Positions 37,932 through 50,416 of a DNA stretch of 64,000 bases are shown here, piece by piece. Origin of the DNA: Bos javanicus (Eukaryota > Chordata > Mammalia > Artiodactyla > Bovidae). Location of the stretch: contig NW_026894327.1 in NCBI RefSeq assembly GCF_032452875.1, positions 62,001 through 126,000 on the forward strand. The letters are read 5' to 3'. A program made the translations under genes and the position numbers. Each line of letters opens with the position of its first letter. Position 1 is the stretch's first letter. The notes under the pieces are model-generated. The model saw only the letters and a program-made list of their open reading frames with translations. It was not told the origin of the DNA and made no database searches.

Positions 37932-38931
37932 ATGATCAGCGCATGATCAGTCACATGATCAGCGCCATTAAGTCACGTGATCACTACATGATAGTCATGT
38001 GATCAGTCCATGCTCAGTCACGGTATCAGTGCATGATCAGCCACGTGATCAGTGCATGATCAGTCACATGATCAGTGTATGATCATCCACGTGATCAGTG
38101 CATGATCAGTCATGTGATCAGTGCATGATATAGACGTGATCAGTGCATGATCAGTCACGTGATCAGTGCATGATAGCCACGTGATCAGTGCATGATCAGT
38201 CACCTGATGGGTGTATGATCATTCACGTGACCAGTACATGGTAGCTACATGATCATTGCATGATCAGCCACGTGAGTAGTGCATGATAGCCACGTGATCA
38301 GTGCATGATCAGTCACGTGATCAGTGCATGATCAGTCATGTGACCAGTGCATGGTAGCTGCGTGATCATGCATGATCAGCCACGTGATCAGTGCATGATC
38401 AGCCACGTGATCAGTGCATGATAGCCACGTGATCAGTGCATGATCAGTCACGTGATCAGTGCATGATCAGTCACGTGATCAGTGCATGATCAGTCACGTG
38501 ATCAGTGCATGATCAGCCACGTGATCAGTGCATGATCAATTACGTGATCAGTGCATGATCAGTCACGTGATCAGTGCATGGTAGCTTGATCATTGCATGA
38601 TCAGCCACGTGATCAGTGCATGATAGCCACGTGATCAGTGCATGATCAGCCACGTGATCAGTGCATGATCAGTCACGTGATCAGTGCATGATCAGTCACG
38701 TGATCAGTGCATGATCAGCCACGTGATCAGTGCATGTCAGTCATGTATCAGTGCATGATAGCCCGTGATCAGTGCATGATCAGTCCTGTGATCAGTGCAT
38801 GATCAGCCACGTGATCAGTGCATGATAGCCACGTGATCAGTGCATGATCAGTCACGTGATCAGTGCATGATCAGTCACGTGATCAGTGTATGATCAGCCA
38901 CGTGAACAGTGCATGCTCAGTCACGTGATCA
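37932..38931. repeat. Pre-C array between blocks 25 and 26
   Basis: 1,000 bp, the same length as 24345-25344. CATGATCAGTCATG replaces CATGGGCAGTCATG. It holds a shortened GGTAGCTTGATC near 38580, CATGTCAGTCATGTATC and the pre-C marker GATAGCCCGTG at 38757 (175 bp before the block). Confidence 0.85.
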
Positions 38932-39194
38932 GGGCCTGCTGAGCTGCGTGATTACTGTCTGCTCATCTGCTTGACAATTGCCAGCTGAGCTGCACGATTC
39001 CTGCCTGTCATCTGCTTGACAATTGCCACCTGTGCTGCGTAATTCCTGCCTGCTCATCTACTTGATTATTGCCAGCTGAGCAGCATGATTTCTCAGAGCT
39101 GAGTTCCATGATTATAGCATGCTGACTGATTCGTGCCTACTCAGCTCTATGTTCATTGCCTCCAGAGGCACATGATCAGTGTATGACACCAAAC
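38932..39194 (+). repeat. Diverged block 26, class C
   Basis: 263-bp class C block with GCTCATCTACTTG, ATTATAGCATGCTG and CTCTATGTTC, as C block 18. Confidence 0.9.
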
Positions 39195-40110
39195 ATGATC
39201 AGCACATGATCAGTCACATGATCAGTGCATGATAAGCCACGTGATCAGTGCATGATCAGTTACGTGATCAGTGCATGATCAGTCACGTGACCAGTGCATG
39301 ATAGCCACGTGATCAGTGCATGATCAGCCACGTGATCAGTGCATGATCAGCCACGTGATCAGTGCATGATCAGTCACGTGATCAGTGCATGATCAGCCAC
39401 GTGATCAGTGCATGATATCCACGTGATCAGTGCATGATAGCCACGTGATCAGTGCATGATCAGCCACGTGATCAGTGCATGATGAGCCACGTGATCAGTG
39501 CATGATCAATTACGTGATCAGTGCATGATCAGTCACGTGACCAGTACATGGTTGCTACGTGATCGTTGCATGATCAGCCACGTGAGCAGTGCATGATAGC
39601 CACGTGATCAGTGCATGATCAGTCACGTGATCAGTACATGATCAGTCACGTGAACAGTGCATGATCATTTACGTGATCTGTGCATGATCAGTCACGTGAC
39701 CAGTATATGGTAGCTACGTGATCATTCCATGACGAGCCACGTGAGCAGTGCATGATAGCCACGTGATGTGTGCATGATGAGTTACGTGAGCAGAGTATGA
39801 TCAGCCACGTGATCAGTGCATGAGTGCCACGTGATCAGTGCATGATATGTCACGTGACAGGTGTGTGATCAGCCACGTGAACAGTGCATGTTCAGCCACG
39901 TGATCAGTGCATGATAGCCACGTGATCAGTGCATGATCAGTTACGTGAGCAGTGTATGATCAGCCACGTGATCAGTGCATGGTCAGACACGTGAACAGTG
40001 TATGATCAGCCACGTGATCAGTGCATGATATCCAAGTGATCAGTGCATGATCATCACGTGATCAGTGTATGATCAGCCACGTGAACAGTGCATGCTCAGT
40101 CACGTGATCA
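39195..40110. repeat. Post-C array between blocks 26 and 27
   Basis: 916 bp: AACATGATCAGCACATG, GATAAGCCACG, canonical units, GTTGCTACGTGATCGTTGC, then a 5' cassette. Confidence 0.85.
39660..40110 (+). repeat. 5' flank cassette (full form)
   Basis: 451 bp with the complete reference marker set. Confidence 0.8.
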
Positions 40111-40377
40111 GGGCCTGCTGAGCTGCGTGATTACTGTCTGCTCATCTGCTTGACAATTGCCAGCTGAGCTGCACGATTCCTGCCTGTCATCTGCTTGACA
40201 ATTGCCAGCTGTGCTGCGTAATTCCTGCCTGCTCAGCTGCTTGATTATTGCCAGCTGAGCAGCATGATTCCTCACACCTGAGTTCCATGATTATTGCCTG
40301 CTGACTGTTTGATTCGTGCCTACTCAGCTCTTTGTTTATTGCCTCCAGAGGCACATGATCAGTGTATGATAGCAAAC
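40111..40377 (+). repeat. Diverged block 27, class B
   Basis: Full 267-bp class B block with GATCAGGG entry, 1,179 bp after C block 26. Confidence 0.9.
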
Positions 40378-41656
40378 ATGATCAGCGCATGATCAGTCAC
40401 ATGATCAGCGCCATTAAGTCACGTGATCACTACATGATAGTCATGTGATCAGTCCATGCTCAGTCACGGTATCAGTGCATGATCAGCCACGTGATCAGTG
40501 CATGATCAGCCACGTGATCAGTTCATGATAGCCACGTGATCAGTGCATGATCAGTCACGTGATCAGTGCATGACCAGGCAGGTGATCAGTGCATGATCAG
40601 CCACGTGATCAGTGCATGATAGCCACGTGATCAGTGCATGATCAGTCACCTGATGGGTGTATGATCAGTCACGTGACCAGTACATGGTAGCTACATGATC
40701 ATTGCATGATCAGCCACGTGAGTAGTGCATGATAGCCACGTGATCAGTGCATGATCAGTCACGTGATCAGTGCATGATCAGTCATGTGATCAGTGCATGA
40801 TCAGGCACGTGATCAGTGCATGATCAGCCACGTGATCAGTGCATGATAGCCACGTGATCAGTGCATGATCAGTCACGTGATCAGTGCATGATCAGTCACG
40901 TGATCAGTGCATGATCAGCCACGTGATCAGTGCATGATCAGCCACGTGATCAGTGCATGATCAGTCACGTGATCAGTGCATGATCAGTCACGTGATCAGT
41001 ACATGGTAGCTACGTGATCAGTGCATGATCAGCCACGTGATCAGTGCATGATAGCCACGTGATCAGTGCATGATCAGTCACGTGATCAGTGCATGATCAG
41101 TCACGTGATCAGTGCATGATCAGTCACGTGATCAGTGCATGATCAATTACGTGATCAGTGCATGATCAGTCACGTGATCAGTACATGATAGCTACGTGAT
41201 CAGTGCATGATCAGCCACGTGATCAGTGCATGATAGCCACGTGATCAGTGCATGATCAGTCACATGATCAGTGCATGATCATCCACGTGATCAGTGCATG
41301 ATCAGTCACGTGATCAGTGCATGATATAGACGTGATCAGTGCATGATCAGTCACGTGATCAGTGTATGATCAGCCACGTGATCAGTGCATGATAGCCAGT
41401 GATCAGTGCATGATAGCCACGTGATCAGTGCATGATCAGTCACGTGATCAGTGCATGATCAGCCACGTGATCAGTGCATGATCAGCCACGTGATCAGTGC
41501 ATGATCAGCCACGTGATCAGTGCATGATCAGTCACGTGATCAGTGTATGATCAGCCACGTGATCAGTGCATGATAGCCACGTGATCAGTGCATGATCAGT
41601 CACGTGATCAGTGTATGATCAGCCACGTGAACAGTGCATGCTCAGTCACGTGATCT
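40378..41656. repeat. Canonical array between blocks 27 and 28
   Basis: 1,279 bp: 3' cassette, CCAGGCAGGTG near 40573, CACCTGATGGGTG near 40648, canonical units, and one GATAGCCAGTG near 41391, as before block 20. Confidence 0.85.
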
Positions 41657-41877
41657 GGGCCTGCTGAGCTGCGTGATTACTGTCTGCTCATCTGCTTGAC
41701 AATTGCCAGCTGTGCTGCGTAATTCCTGCCTGCTCAGCTGCTTGATTATTGCCAGCTGAGCAGCATGATTCCTCACACTGAGTTCCATGATTATTGCCTG
41801 CTGACTGTTTGATTCGTGCCTACTCAGCTCTTTGTTTATTGCCTCCAGAGGCACATGATCAGTGTATGATAGCAAAC
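41657..41877 (+). repeat. Diverged block 28, class B, two-unit and 1-bp deletions
   Basis: 221 bp: the 45-bp deletion seen in blocks 20 and 34, plus CACACTGAG (one C lost), shared only with block 32. The 1-bp loss shifts the minus-strand frame and yields a chance 77-codon frame (41642-41875). Confidence 0.9.
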
Positions 41878-42835
41878 ATGATCAGCGCATGATCAGTCAC
41901 ATGATCAGCGCCATTAAGTCACGTGATCACTACATGATAGTCATGTGATCAGTCCATGCTCAGTCACGGTATCAGTGCATGATCAGCCACGTGATCAGTG
42001 CATGATCTGTCACATGATTAGTGTATGATCATCCACGTGATCAGTGCATGGGCAGTCATGTGATCAGTGCATGATATAGACGTGATCAGTGCATGATCAG
42101 TCTCGTGATCAGTGCATGATAGCCACGTGATCAGTGCATGATCAGTCACCTGATGGGTGTATGATCATTCACGTGACCTGTACATGGTAGCTACATGATC
42201 ATTGCATGATCAGCCACGTGAGTAGTGCATGATAGCCACGTGATCAGTGCATGATCAGTCACGTGATCAGTGCATGATCAGTCATGTGACCAGTACATGG
42301 TAGCTGCGTGATCATGCATGATCAGCCACGTGATCAGTGCATGATCAGCCACGTGATCAGTGCATGATAGCCACGTGATCAGTGCATGATCAGTCACGTG
42401 ATCAGTGCATGATCAGTCACGTGATCAGTGCATGATCAGTCACGTGATCAGTGCATGATCAGCCACATGATCAGTGCATGATCAATCACGTGATCAGTGC
42501 ATGATCAGTCACGTGATCAGTGCATGATAGCTACGTGATCAGTGCATGATCAGCCACGTGATCAGTGCATGATCAGCCACGTGATCAGTGCATGATCAGT
42601 CACGTGATCAGTGCATGATCAGCCACGTGATCAGTGCATGTCAGTCATGTATCAGTGCATGATAGCCCGTGATCAGTGCATGATCAGTCCTGTGATCAGT
42701 GCATGATCAGCCACGTGATCAGTGCATGATAGCCACGTGATCAGTGCATGATCAGTCACGTGATCAGTGCATGATCAGTCACGTGATCAGTGTATGATCA
42801 GCCACGTGAACAGTGCATGCTCAGTCACGTGATCA
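41878..42835. repeat. Pre-C array between blocks 28 and 29
   Basis: 958 bp: 3' cassette, CACATGATTAGTG, CATGGGCAGTCATG, GATCAGTCTCG, CACCTGATGGGTG, GTAGCTGCGTGATCATGC, and the pre-C marker GATAGCCCGTG at 42661 (175 bp before the block). Confidence 0.85.
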
Positions 42836-43098
42836 GGGCCTGCTGAGCTGCGTGATTACTGTCTGCTCATCTGCTTGACAATTGCCAGCTGAGCTGCACG
42901 ATTCCTGCCTGTCATCTGCTTGACAATTGCCACCTGTGCTGCGTAATTCCTGCCTGCTCATCTACTTGATTATTGCCAGCTGAGCAGCATGATTTCTCAG
43001 AGCTGAGTTCCATGATTATAGCCTGCTGACTGATTCGTGCCTACTCAGCTCTTTGTTCATTGCCTCCAGAGGCACATGATCAGTGTATGACACCAAAC
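42836..43098 (+). repeat. Diverged block 29, class C
   Basis: 263-bp class C block with GCTCATCTACTTG and ATTATAGCCTGCTG but CTCTTTGTTC, intermediate between C blocks 21 and 33. Confidence 0.9.
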
Positions 43099-44036
43099 AT
43101 GATCAGCACATGATCAGTCACATGATCAGTGCATGATAAGCCACGTGATCAGTGCATGATCAATTACGTGATCAGTGCATGATCAGTCATGTGACCAGTA
43201 CATGGTAGCTGTGTGATCATTGCATGATCAGCCACGTGATCAGTGCATGATCAGTCACGTGATCAGTGCATGATCAGTCACGTGATCGTGTGTGATCAGC
43301 CACGTGATCAGTGCATGATATCCACGTGATCAGTGCATGATAGCCACGTGATCAGTGCATGATCAGTCACGTGATCAGTGCATGATCAGTCACGTGATAC
43401 GTGTGTGATCAGCCACGTGATCAGTGCATGATGAGCCACGTGATCAGTGCATGATCAATTACGTGATCAGTGCATGATCAGTCACGTGACCAGTACATGG
43501 TTGCTACGTGATCGTTGCATGATCAGCCACGTGAGCAGTGCATGATAGCCACGTGATCAGTGCATGATCAGTCACGTGATCAGTGCATGATCATTTACGT
43601 GATCTGTGCATGATCAGTCACGTGACCAGTATATGGTAGCTACGTGATCATTCCATGACGAGCCACGTGAGCAGTGCATGATAGCCACGTGATGTGTGCA
43701 TGATGAGTTACGTGAGCAGAGTATGATCAGCCACGTGATCAGTGCATGAGTGCCACGTGATCAGTGCATGATATGTCACGTGACAGGTGTGTGATCAGCC
43801 ACGTGAACAGTGCATGTTCAGCCACGTGATCAGTGCATGATAGCCACGTGATCAGTGCATGATCAGTTACGTGAGCAGTGTATGATCAGCCACGTGATCA
43901 GTGCATGGTCAGACACGTGAACAGTGTATGATCAGCCACGTGATCAGTGCATGATATCCAAGTGATCAGTGCATGATCATCACGTGATCAGTGTATGATC
44001 AGCCACGTGAACAGTGCATGCTCAGTCACGTGATCA
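43099..44036. repeat. Post-C array between blocks 29 and 30
   Basis: 938 bp: GATAAGCCACG, GTAGCTGTGTGATC near 43205, canonical units, GATACGTGTGTG, then a 5' cassette. Confidence 0.85.
43586..44036 (+). repeat. 5' flank cassette (full form)
   Basis: 451 bp with the complete reference marker set. Confidence 0.8.
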
Positions 44037-44303
44037 GGGCCTGCTGAGCTGCGTGATTACTGTCTGCTCATCTGCTTGACAATTGCCAGCTGAGCTGCAC
44101 GATTCCTGCCTGTCATCTGCTTGACAATTGCCAGCTGTGCTGCGTAATTCCTGCCTGCTCAGCTGCTTGATTATTGCCAGCTGAGCAGCATGATTCCTCA
44201 CAGCTGAGTTCCATGATTATTGCCTGCTGACTGTTTGATTCGTGCCTACTCAGCTCTTTGTTTATTGCCTCCAGAGGCACATGATCAGTGTATGATAGCA
44301 AAC
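44037..44303 (+). repeat. Diverged block 30, class A
   Basis: Full 267-bp class A block. The next two steps (1,326 and 1,225 bp) equal those after block 22 (1,326 and 1,226). Confidence 0.9.
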
Positions 44304-45362
44304 ATGATCAGTGCATGATCAGTCACATGATCAGCGCCATTAAGTCACGTGATCACTACATGATAGTCATGTGATCAGTCCATGCTCAGTCACGGTATCA
44401 GTGCATGATCAGCCACGTGATCAGTGCATGATCAGCCACGTGATCAGTGCATGATAGCCATGTGATCAGTGCATGATCAGTCACGTGATCAGTGCATGAT
44501 CAGGCACGTGATCAGTGCATGATCAGTCACGTGATCAGTGCATGATCAGTCACGTGATCAGTGCATGATCAGTGATCAGCCACGTGATCAGTGCATGATC
44601 AGCCACGTGATCAGTGCATGATCAGTCACGTGATCAGTGCATGATCAGTCACGTGACCAGTACATGGTAGCTACGTGATCATTGCATGATCAGCCACGTG
44701 AGCAGTGCATGATAGCCACGTGATCAGTGCATGATCAGTCACGTGATCAGTGCATGATCAGTCACGTGATCAGTGCATGATCAGTCACGTGATCAGTGCA
44801 TGATCAATTACGTGATCAGTGCATGATCAGTCACGTGACCAGTACATGGTAGCTACGTGATCATTGCATGATCAGCCACGTGATCAGTGCATGATAGCCA
44901 CGTGATCAGTGCATGATCAGTCACGTGATCAGTGCATGATCATCCACGTGATCAGTGCATGATCAGTCACGTGATCAGTGCATGATATAGACGTGATCAG
45001 TGCATGATCAGTCACGTGATCAGTGCATGATCAGCCACGTGATCAGTGCATGATAGCCAGTGATGAGTGCATGATAGCCAGTGATCAGTGCATGATCAGT
45101 CACGTGATCAGTGCATGATCAGCCACGTGATCAGTGCATGATCAGCCACGTGATCAGTGCATGATCAGCCACGTGATCAGTGCATGATCAGTTACGTGAG
45201 CAGTGTATGATCAGCCACGTGATCAGTGCATGGTCAGACACGTGAACAGTGTATGATCAGCCACGTGATCAGTGCATGATAGCCACGTGATCAGTGCATG
45301 ATCAGTCACGTGATCAGTGTATGATCAGCCACGTGAACAGTGCATGCTCAGTCACGTGATCA
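44304..45362. repeat. Canonical array between blocks 30 and 31
   Basis: 1,059 bp, the same length as 34451-35509, with the same fused unit CATGATCAGTGATCAGC at 44564, 527 bp from the block start. Confidence 0.85.
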
Positions 45363-45629
45363 GGGCCTGCTGAGCTGCGTGATTACTGTCTGCTCATCTG
45401 CTTGACAATTGCCAGCTGAGCTGCACGATTCCTGCCTGTCATCTGCTTGACAATTGCCAGCTGTGCTGCGTAATTCCTGCCTGCTCAGCTGCTTGATTAT
45501 TGCCAGCTGAGCAGCATGATTCCTCACACCTGAGTTCCATGATTATTGCCTGCTGACTGTTTGATTCGTGCCTACTCAGCTCTTTGTTTATTGCCTCCAG
45601 AGGCACATGATCAGTGTATGATAGCAAAC
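45363..45629 (+). repeat. Diverged block 31, class B
   Basis: Full 267-bp class B block with GATCAGGG entry, counterpart of block 23. Confidence 0.9.
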
Positions 45630-46587
45630 ATGATCAGCGCATGATCAGTCACATGATCAGCGCCATTAAGTCACGTGATCACTACATGATAGTCATGTGA
45701 TCAGTCCATGCTCAGTCACGGTATCAGTGCATGATCAGCCACGTGATCAGTGCATGATCTGTCACATGATTAGTGTATGATCATCCACGTGATCAGTGCA
45801 TGGGCAGTCATGTGATCAGTGCATGATATAGACGTGATCAGTGCATGATAGCCACGTGATCAGTGCATGATCAGTCACCTGATGGGTGTATGATCATTCA
45901 CGTGACCTGTACATGGTAGCTACATGATCATTGCATGATCAGCCACGTGAGTAGTGCATGATAGCCACGTGATCAGTGCATGATCAGTCACGTGATCAGT
46001 GCATGATCAGTCATGTGATCAGTGCATGATCAGGCACGTGATCAGTGCATGATCAGCCACGTGATCAGTGCATGATAGCCACGTGATCAGTGCATGATCA
46101 GTCACGTGATCAGTGCATGATCAGTCACGTGATCAGTGCATGATCATTTACGTGATCAGTGCATGATCAGTCACGTGACCAGTATATGTAGCTACGTGAT
46201 CATTCCATGACAGCCACGTGAGCAGTGCATGATAGCCACGTGATGTGTGCATGATGAGTTACGTGAGCAGAGTATGATCAGCCACGTGATCAGTGCATGA
46301 GTGCCACGTGATCAGTGCATGATATGTCACGTGACAGTGTGTGATCAGCCACGTGAACAGTGCATGTTCAGCCACGTGATCAGTGCATGATAGCCACGTG
46401 ATCAGTGCATGATCAGTTACGTGAGCAGTGTATGATCAGCCACGTGATCAGTGCATGGTCAGACACGTGAACAGTGTATGATCAGCCACGTGATCAGTGC
46501 ATGATAGCCACGTGATCAGTGCATGATCAGTCACGTGATCAGTGTATGATCAGCCACGTGAACAGTGCATGCTCAGTCACGTGATCT
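45630..46587. repeat. Canonical array between blocks 31 and 32
   Basis: 958 bp, counterpart of 35777-36735: CATGGGCAGTCATG, CACCTGATGGGTG, canonical units, then the GTATATGTAGC form of the 5' cassette. Confidence 0.85.
46139..46587 (+). repeat. 5' flank cassette, GTATATGTAGC lineage
   Basis: 449 bp with GTATATGTAGC, CATGACAGCC and GTGACAGTGTGTG. Confidence 0.85.
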
Positions 46588-46849
46588 GGGCCTGCTGAGC
46601 TGCGTGATTACTGTCTGCTCATCTGCTTGACAATTGCCAGCTGAGCTGCACGATTCCTGCCTGTCATCTGCTTGACAATTGCCAGCTGTGCTGCGTAATT
46701 CCTGCCTGCTCAGCTGCTTGATTATTGCCAGCTGAGCAGCATGATTCCTCACACTGAGTTCCATGATTATTGCCTGCTGTTTGATTCGTGCCTACTCAGC
46801 TCTTTGTTTATTGCCTCCAGAGGCACATGATCAGTGTATGATAGCAAAC
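46588..46849 (+). repeat. Diverged block 32, class B, mosaic
   Basis: 262 bp. It combines the ACTG loss of block 24 with the CACACTGAG 1-bp loss and GATCTGGG entry of block 28. It sits where its 5' side matches block 24 and its 3' side leads to a C block as block 28 does, so it looks like a recombinant. Confidence 0.9.
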
Positions 46850-47852
46850 ATGATCAGCGCATGATCAGTCACATGATCAGCGCCATTAAGTCACGTGATC
46901 ACTACATGATAGTCATGTGATCAGTCCATGCTCAGTCACGGTATCAGTGCATGATCAGCCACGTGATCAGTGCATGATCTGTCACATGATTAGTGTATGA
47001 TCATCCACGTGATCAGTGCATGGGCAGTCATGTGATCAGTGCATGATATAGACGTGATCAGTGCATGATCAGTCTCGTGATCAGTGCATGATAGCCACGT
47101 GATCAGTGCATGATCAGTCACCTGATGGGTGTATGATCATTCACGTGACCTGTACATGGTAGCTACATGATCATTGCATGATCAGCCACGTGAGTAGTGC
47201 ATGATAGCCACGTGATCACTGCATGATCAGTCACGTGATCAGTGCATGATCAGTCATGTGACCAGTACATGGTAGCTGCGTGATCATGCATGATCAGCCA
47301 CGTGATCAGTGCATGATCAGCCACGTGATCAGTGCATGATCAGCCACGTGATCAGTGCATGATCAGTCACGTGATCAGTGCATGATCAGTCACGTGATCA
47401 GTGCATGATCAGCCACGTGATCAGTGCATGATCAGCCACGTGATCAGTGCATGATCAATTACGTGATCAGTGCATGATCAGTCACGTGACCAGTACATGG
47501 TAGCTACGTGATCATGCATGATCAGCCACGTGATCAGTGCATGATAGCCACGTGATCAGTGCATGATCAGCCACGTGATCAGTGCATGATCAGTCACGTG
47601 ATCAGTGCATGATCAGTCACGTGATCAGTGCATGATCAGCCACGTGATCAGTGCATGTCAGTCATGTATCAGTGCATGATAGCCCGTGATCAGTGCATGA
47701 TCAGTCCTGTGATCAGTGTATGATCAGCCACGTGATCAGTGCATGATAGCCACGTGATCAGTGCATGATCAGTCACGTGATCAGTGCATGATCAGTCACG
47801 TGATCAGTGTATGATCAGCCACGTGAACAGTGCATGCTCAGTCACGTGATCA
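46850..47852. repeat. Pre-C array between blocks 32 and 33
   Basis: 1,003 bp: CACATGATTAGTG, CATGGGCAGTCATG, GATCAGTCTCG, CACCTGATGGGTG, and the pre-C marker GATAGCCCGTG at 47678 (175 bp before the block). Confidence 0.85.
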
Positions 47853-48115
47853 GGGCCTGCTGAGCTGCGTGATTACTGTCTGCTCATCTGCTTGACAATT
47901 GCCAGCTGAGCTGCACGATTCCTGCCTGTCATCTGCTTGACAATTGCCACCTGTGCTGCGTAATTCCTGCCTGCTCAGCTGCTTGATTATTGCCAGCTGA
48001 GCAGCATGATTTCTCAGAGCTGAGTTCCATGATTATTGCCTGCTGACTGATTCGTGCCTACTCAGCTCTTTGTTCATTGCCTCCAGAGGCACATGATCAG
48101 TGTATGACACCAAAC
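47853..48115 (+). repeat. Diverged block 33, class C
   Basis: 263-bp class C block, the least diverged from A/B: GCTCAGCTGCTTG, ATTATTGCCTGCTG and CTCTTTGTTC, while keeping GCCACCTGTGC and CACCAAAC. Confidence 0.9.
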
Positions 48116-49007
48116 ATGATCAGTGCATGATCAGTCACATGATCAGTGCATGATAAGCCACGTGATCAGTGCATGATCAATTATGTGATCAGTGCATGAT
48201 CAGTCACGTGATCAGTGCATGGTAGCTGCGTGATCAGTGCATGATCAGCCACGTGATCAGTGCATGATCAGTCACGTGATCAGTGCATGATCAGTCACGT
48301 GATCAGTGCATGATCAGCCACGTGATCAGTGCATGATATCCACGTGATCAGTGCATGATAGCCACGTGATCAGTGCATGATCAGCCACGTGATCAGTGCA
48401 TGATGAGCCACGTGATCAGTGCATGATCAATTACGTGATCAGTGCATGATCAGTCACGTGACCAGTACATGGTTGCTACGTGATCGTTGCATGATCAGCC
48501 ACGTGAGCAGTGCATGATAGCCACGTGATCAGTGCATGATCAGTCACGTGATCAGTGCATGATCAGTCACGTGATCAGTGCATGATCATTTACGTGATCA
48601 GTGCATGATCAGTCACGTGACCAGTATATGGTAGCTACGTGATCATTCCATGACGAGCCACGTGAGCAGTGCATGATAGCCACGTGATGTGTGCATGATC
48701 AGTCACGTGATCAGTGTATGATCAGCCACGTGATCAGTGCATGATAGTCACGTGACAGTGTGTGATCAGCCACGTGATCAGTGCATGATCAGCCACGTGA
48801 TCAGTGCATGATAGCCACGTGATCAGTGCATGATCAGTTACGTGAGCAGTGTATGATCAGCCACGTGATCAGTGCATGGTCAGACACGTGAACAGTGTAT
48901 GATCAGCCACGTGATCAGTGCATGATATCCACGTGATCAGTGCATGATCATCACGTGATCAGTGTATGATCAGCCACGTGAACAGTGCATGCTCAGTCAC
49001 GTGATCA
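48116..49007. repeat. Post-C array between blocks 33 and 34
   Basis: 892 bp: GATAAGCCACG, GATCAATTATG, canonical units, GTTGCTACG, then a shortened 5' cassette. Confidence 0.85.
48581..49007 (+). repeat. 5' flank cassette, shortened
   Basis: 427 bp. The ATGAGTGCCACG unit is lost, and several marker units are replaced by consensus (ATGATCAGTCACGTGATC for ATGATGAGTTACGTGAGC), as if partly overwritten by gene conversion. Confidence 0.8.
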
Positions 49008-49229
49008 GGGCCTGCTGAGCTGCGTGATTACTGTCTGCTCATCTGCTTGACAATTGCCAGCTGTGCTGCGTAATTCCTGCCTGCTCAGCTGCTTGATTAT
49101 TGCCAGCTGAGCAGCATGATTCCTCACACCTGAGTTCCATGATTATTGCCTGCTGACTGTTTGATTCGTGCCTACTCAGCTCTTTGTTTATTGCCTCCAG
49201 AGGCACATGATCAGTGTATGATAGCAAAC
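49008..49229 (+). repeat. Diverged block 34, class B, two-unit deletion
   Basis: 222 bp with the same 45-bp deletion as blocks 20 and 28 but intact CACACCTGAG and GATCAGGG entry. Confidence 0.9.
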
Positions 49230-50416
49230 ATGATCAGTGCATGATCAGTCACATGATCAGCGCCATTAAGTCACGTGATCACTACATGATAGTCATGTGA
49301 TCAGTCCATGCTCAGTCACGGTATCAGTGCATGATCAGCCACGTGATCAGTGCATGATCAGCCACGTGATCAGTGCATGATAGCCACGTGATCAGTGCAT
49401 GATCAGTCACGTGATCAGTGCATGACCAGGCACGTGATCAGTGCATGATCAGCCACGTGATCAGTGCATGATAGCCACGTGATCAGTGCATGATCAGTCA
49501 CCTGATGGGTGTATGATCAGTCACGTGACCAGTACATGGTAGCTACATGATCATTGCATGATCAGCCACGTGAGTAGTGCATGATAGCCACGTGATCAGT
49601 GCATGATCAGTCACGTGATCAGTGCATGATCAGTCACGTGATCAGTGCATGATCAGTCACGTGATCAGTGCATGATCAGCCACGTGATCAGTGCATGATC
49701 AGTCACGTGATCAGTGCATGATAGCCACGTGATCAGTGCATGATCAGCCACGTGATCAGTGCATGATAGCCACGTGATCAGTGCATGATCAGTCACGTGA
49801 TCAGTGCATGATCAGTCACGTGATCAGTGCATGATCAGTCACGTGATCAGTGCATGATCAATTACGTGATCAGTGCATGATCAGTCACGTGACCAGTACA
49901 TGGTAGCTACGTGATCATTGCATGATCAGCCACGTGATCAGTGCATGATAGCCACGTGATCAGTGCATGATCAGTCACGTGATCAGTGCATGATCATCCA
50001 CGTGATCAGTGCATGATCAGTCACGTGATCAGTGCATGATATAGACGTGATCAGTGCATGATCAGTCACGTGATCAGTGCATGATCAGCCACGTGATCAG
50101 TGCATGATAGCCAGTGATCAGTGCATGATAGCCAGTGATCAGTGCATGATCAGTCACGTGATCAGTGTATGATCAGCCACGTGATCAGTGCATGATCAGC
50201 CACGTGATCAGTGCATGATCAGCCACGTGATCAGTGCATGATCAGTTACGTGAGCAGTGTATGATCAGCCACGTGATCAGTGCATGGTCAGACACGTGAA
50301 CAGTGTATGATCAGCCACGTGATCAGTGCATGATAGCCACGTGATCAGTGCATGATCAGTCACGTGATCAGTGTATGATCAGCCACGTGAACAGTGCATG
50401 CTCAGTCACGTGATCT
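49230..50416. repeat. Canonical array between blocks 34 and 35
   Basis: 1,187 bp: 3' cassette, ATGACCAGGCACG, CACCTGATGGGTG near 49501, canonical units, paired GATAGCCAGTG near 50108. Confidence 0.85.

Noticed and set aside
41642..41875. 77-codon minus-strand open frame
   Set aside because: It results from a 1-bp deletion (CACACTGAG) that joins two frames of the block. There is no start context, domain or codon bias, and only one copy has it.
46573..46764. 63-codon minus-strand frame with an ATG start
   Set aside because: It lies entirely in mosaic block 32 and arises from the same 1-bp loss as in block 28. No evidence of coding.
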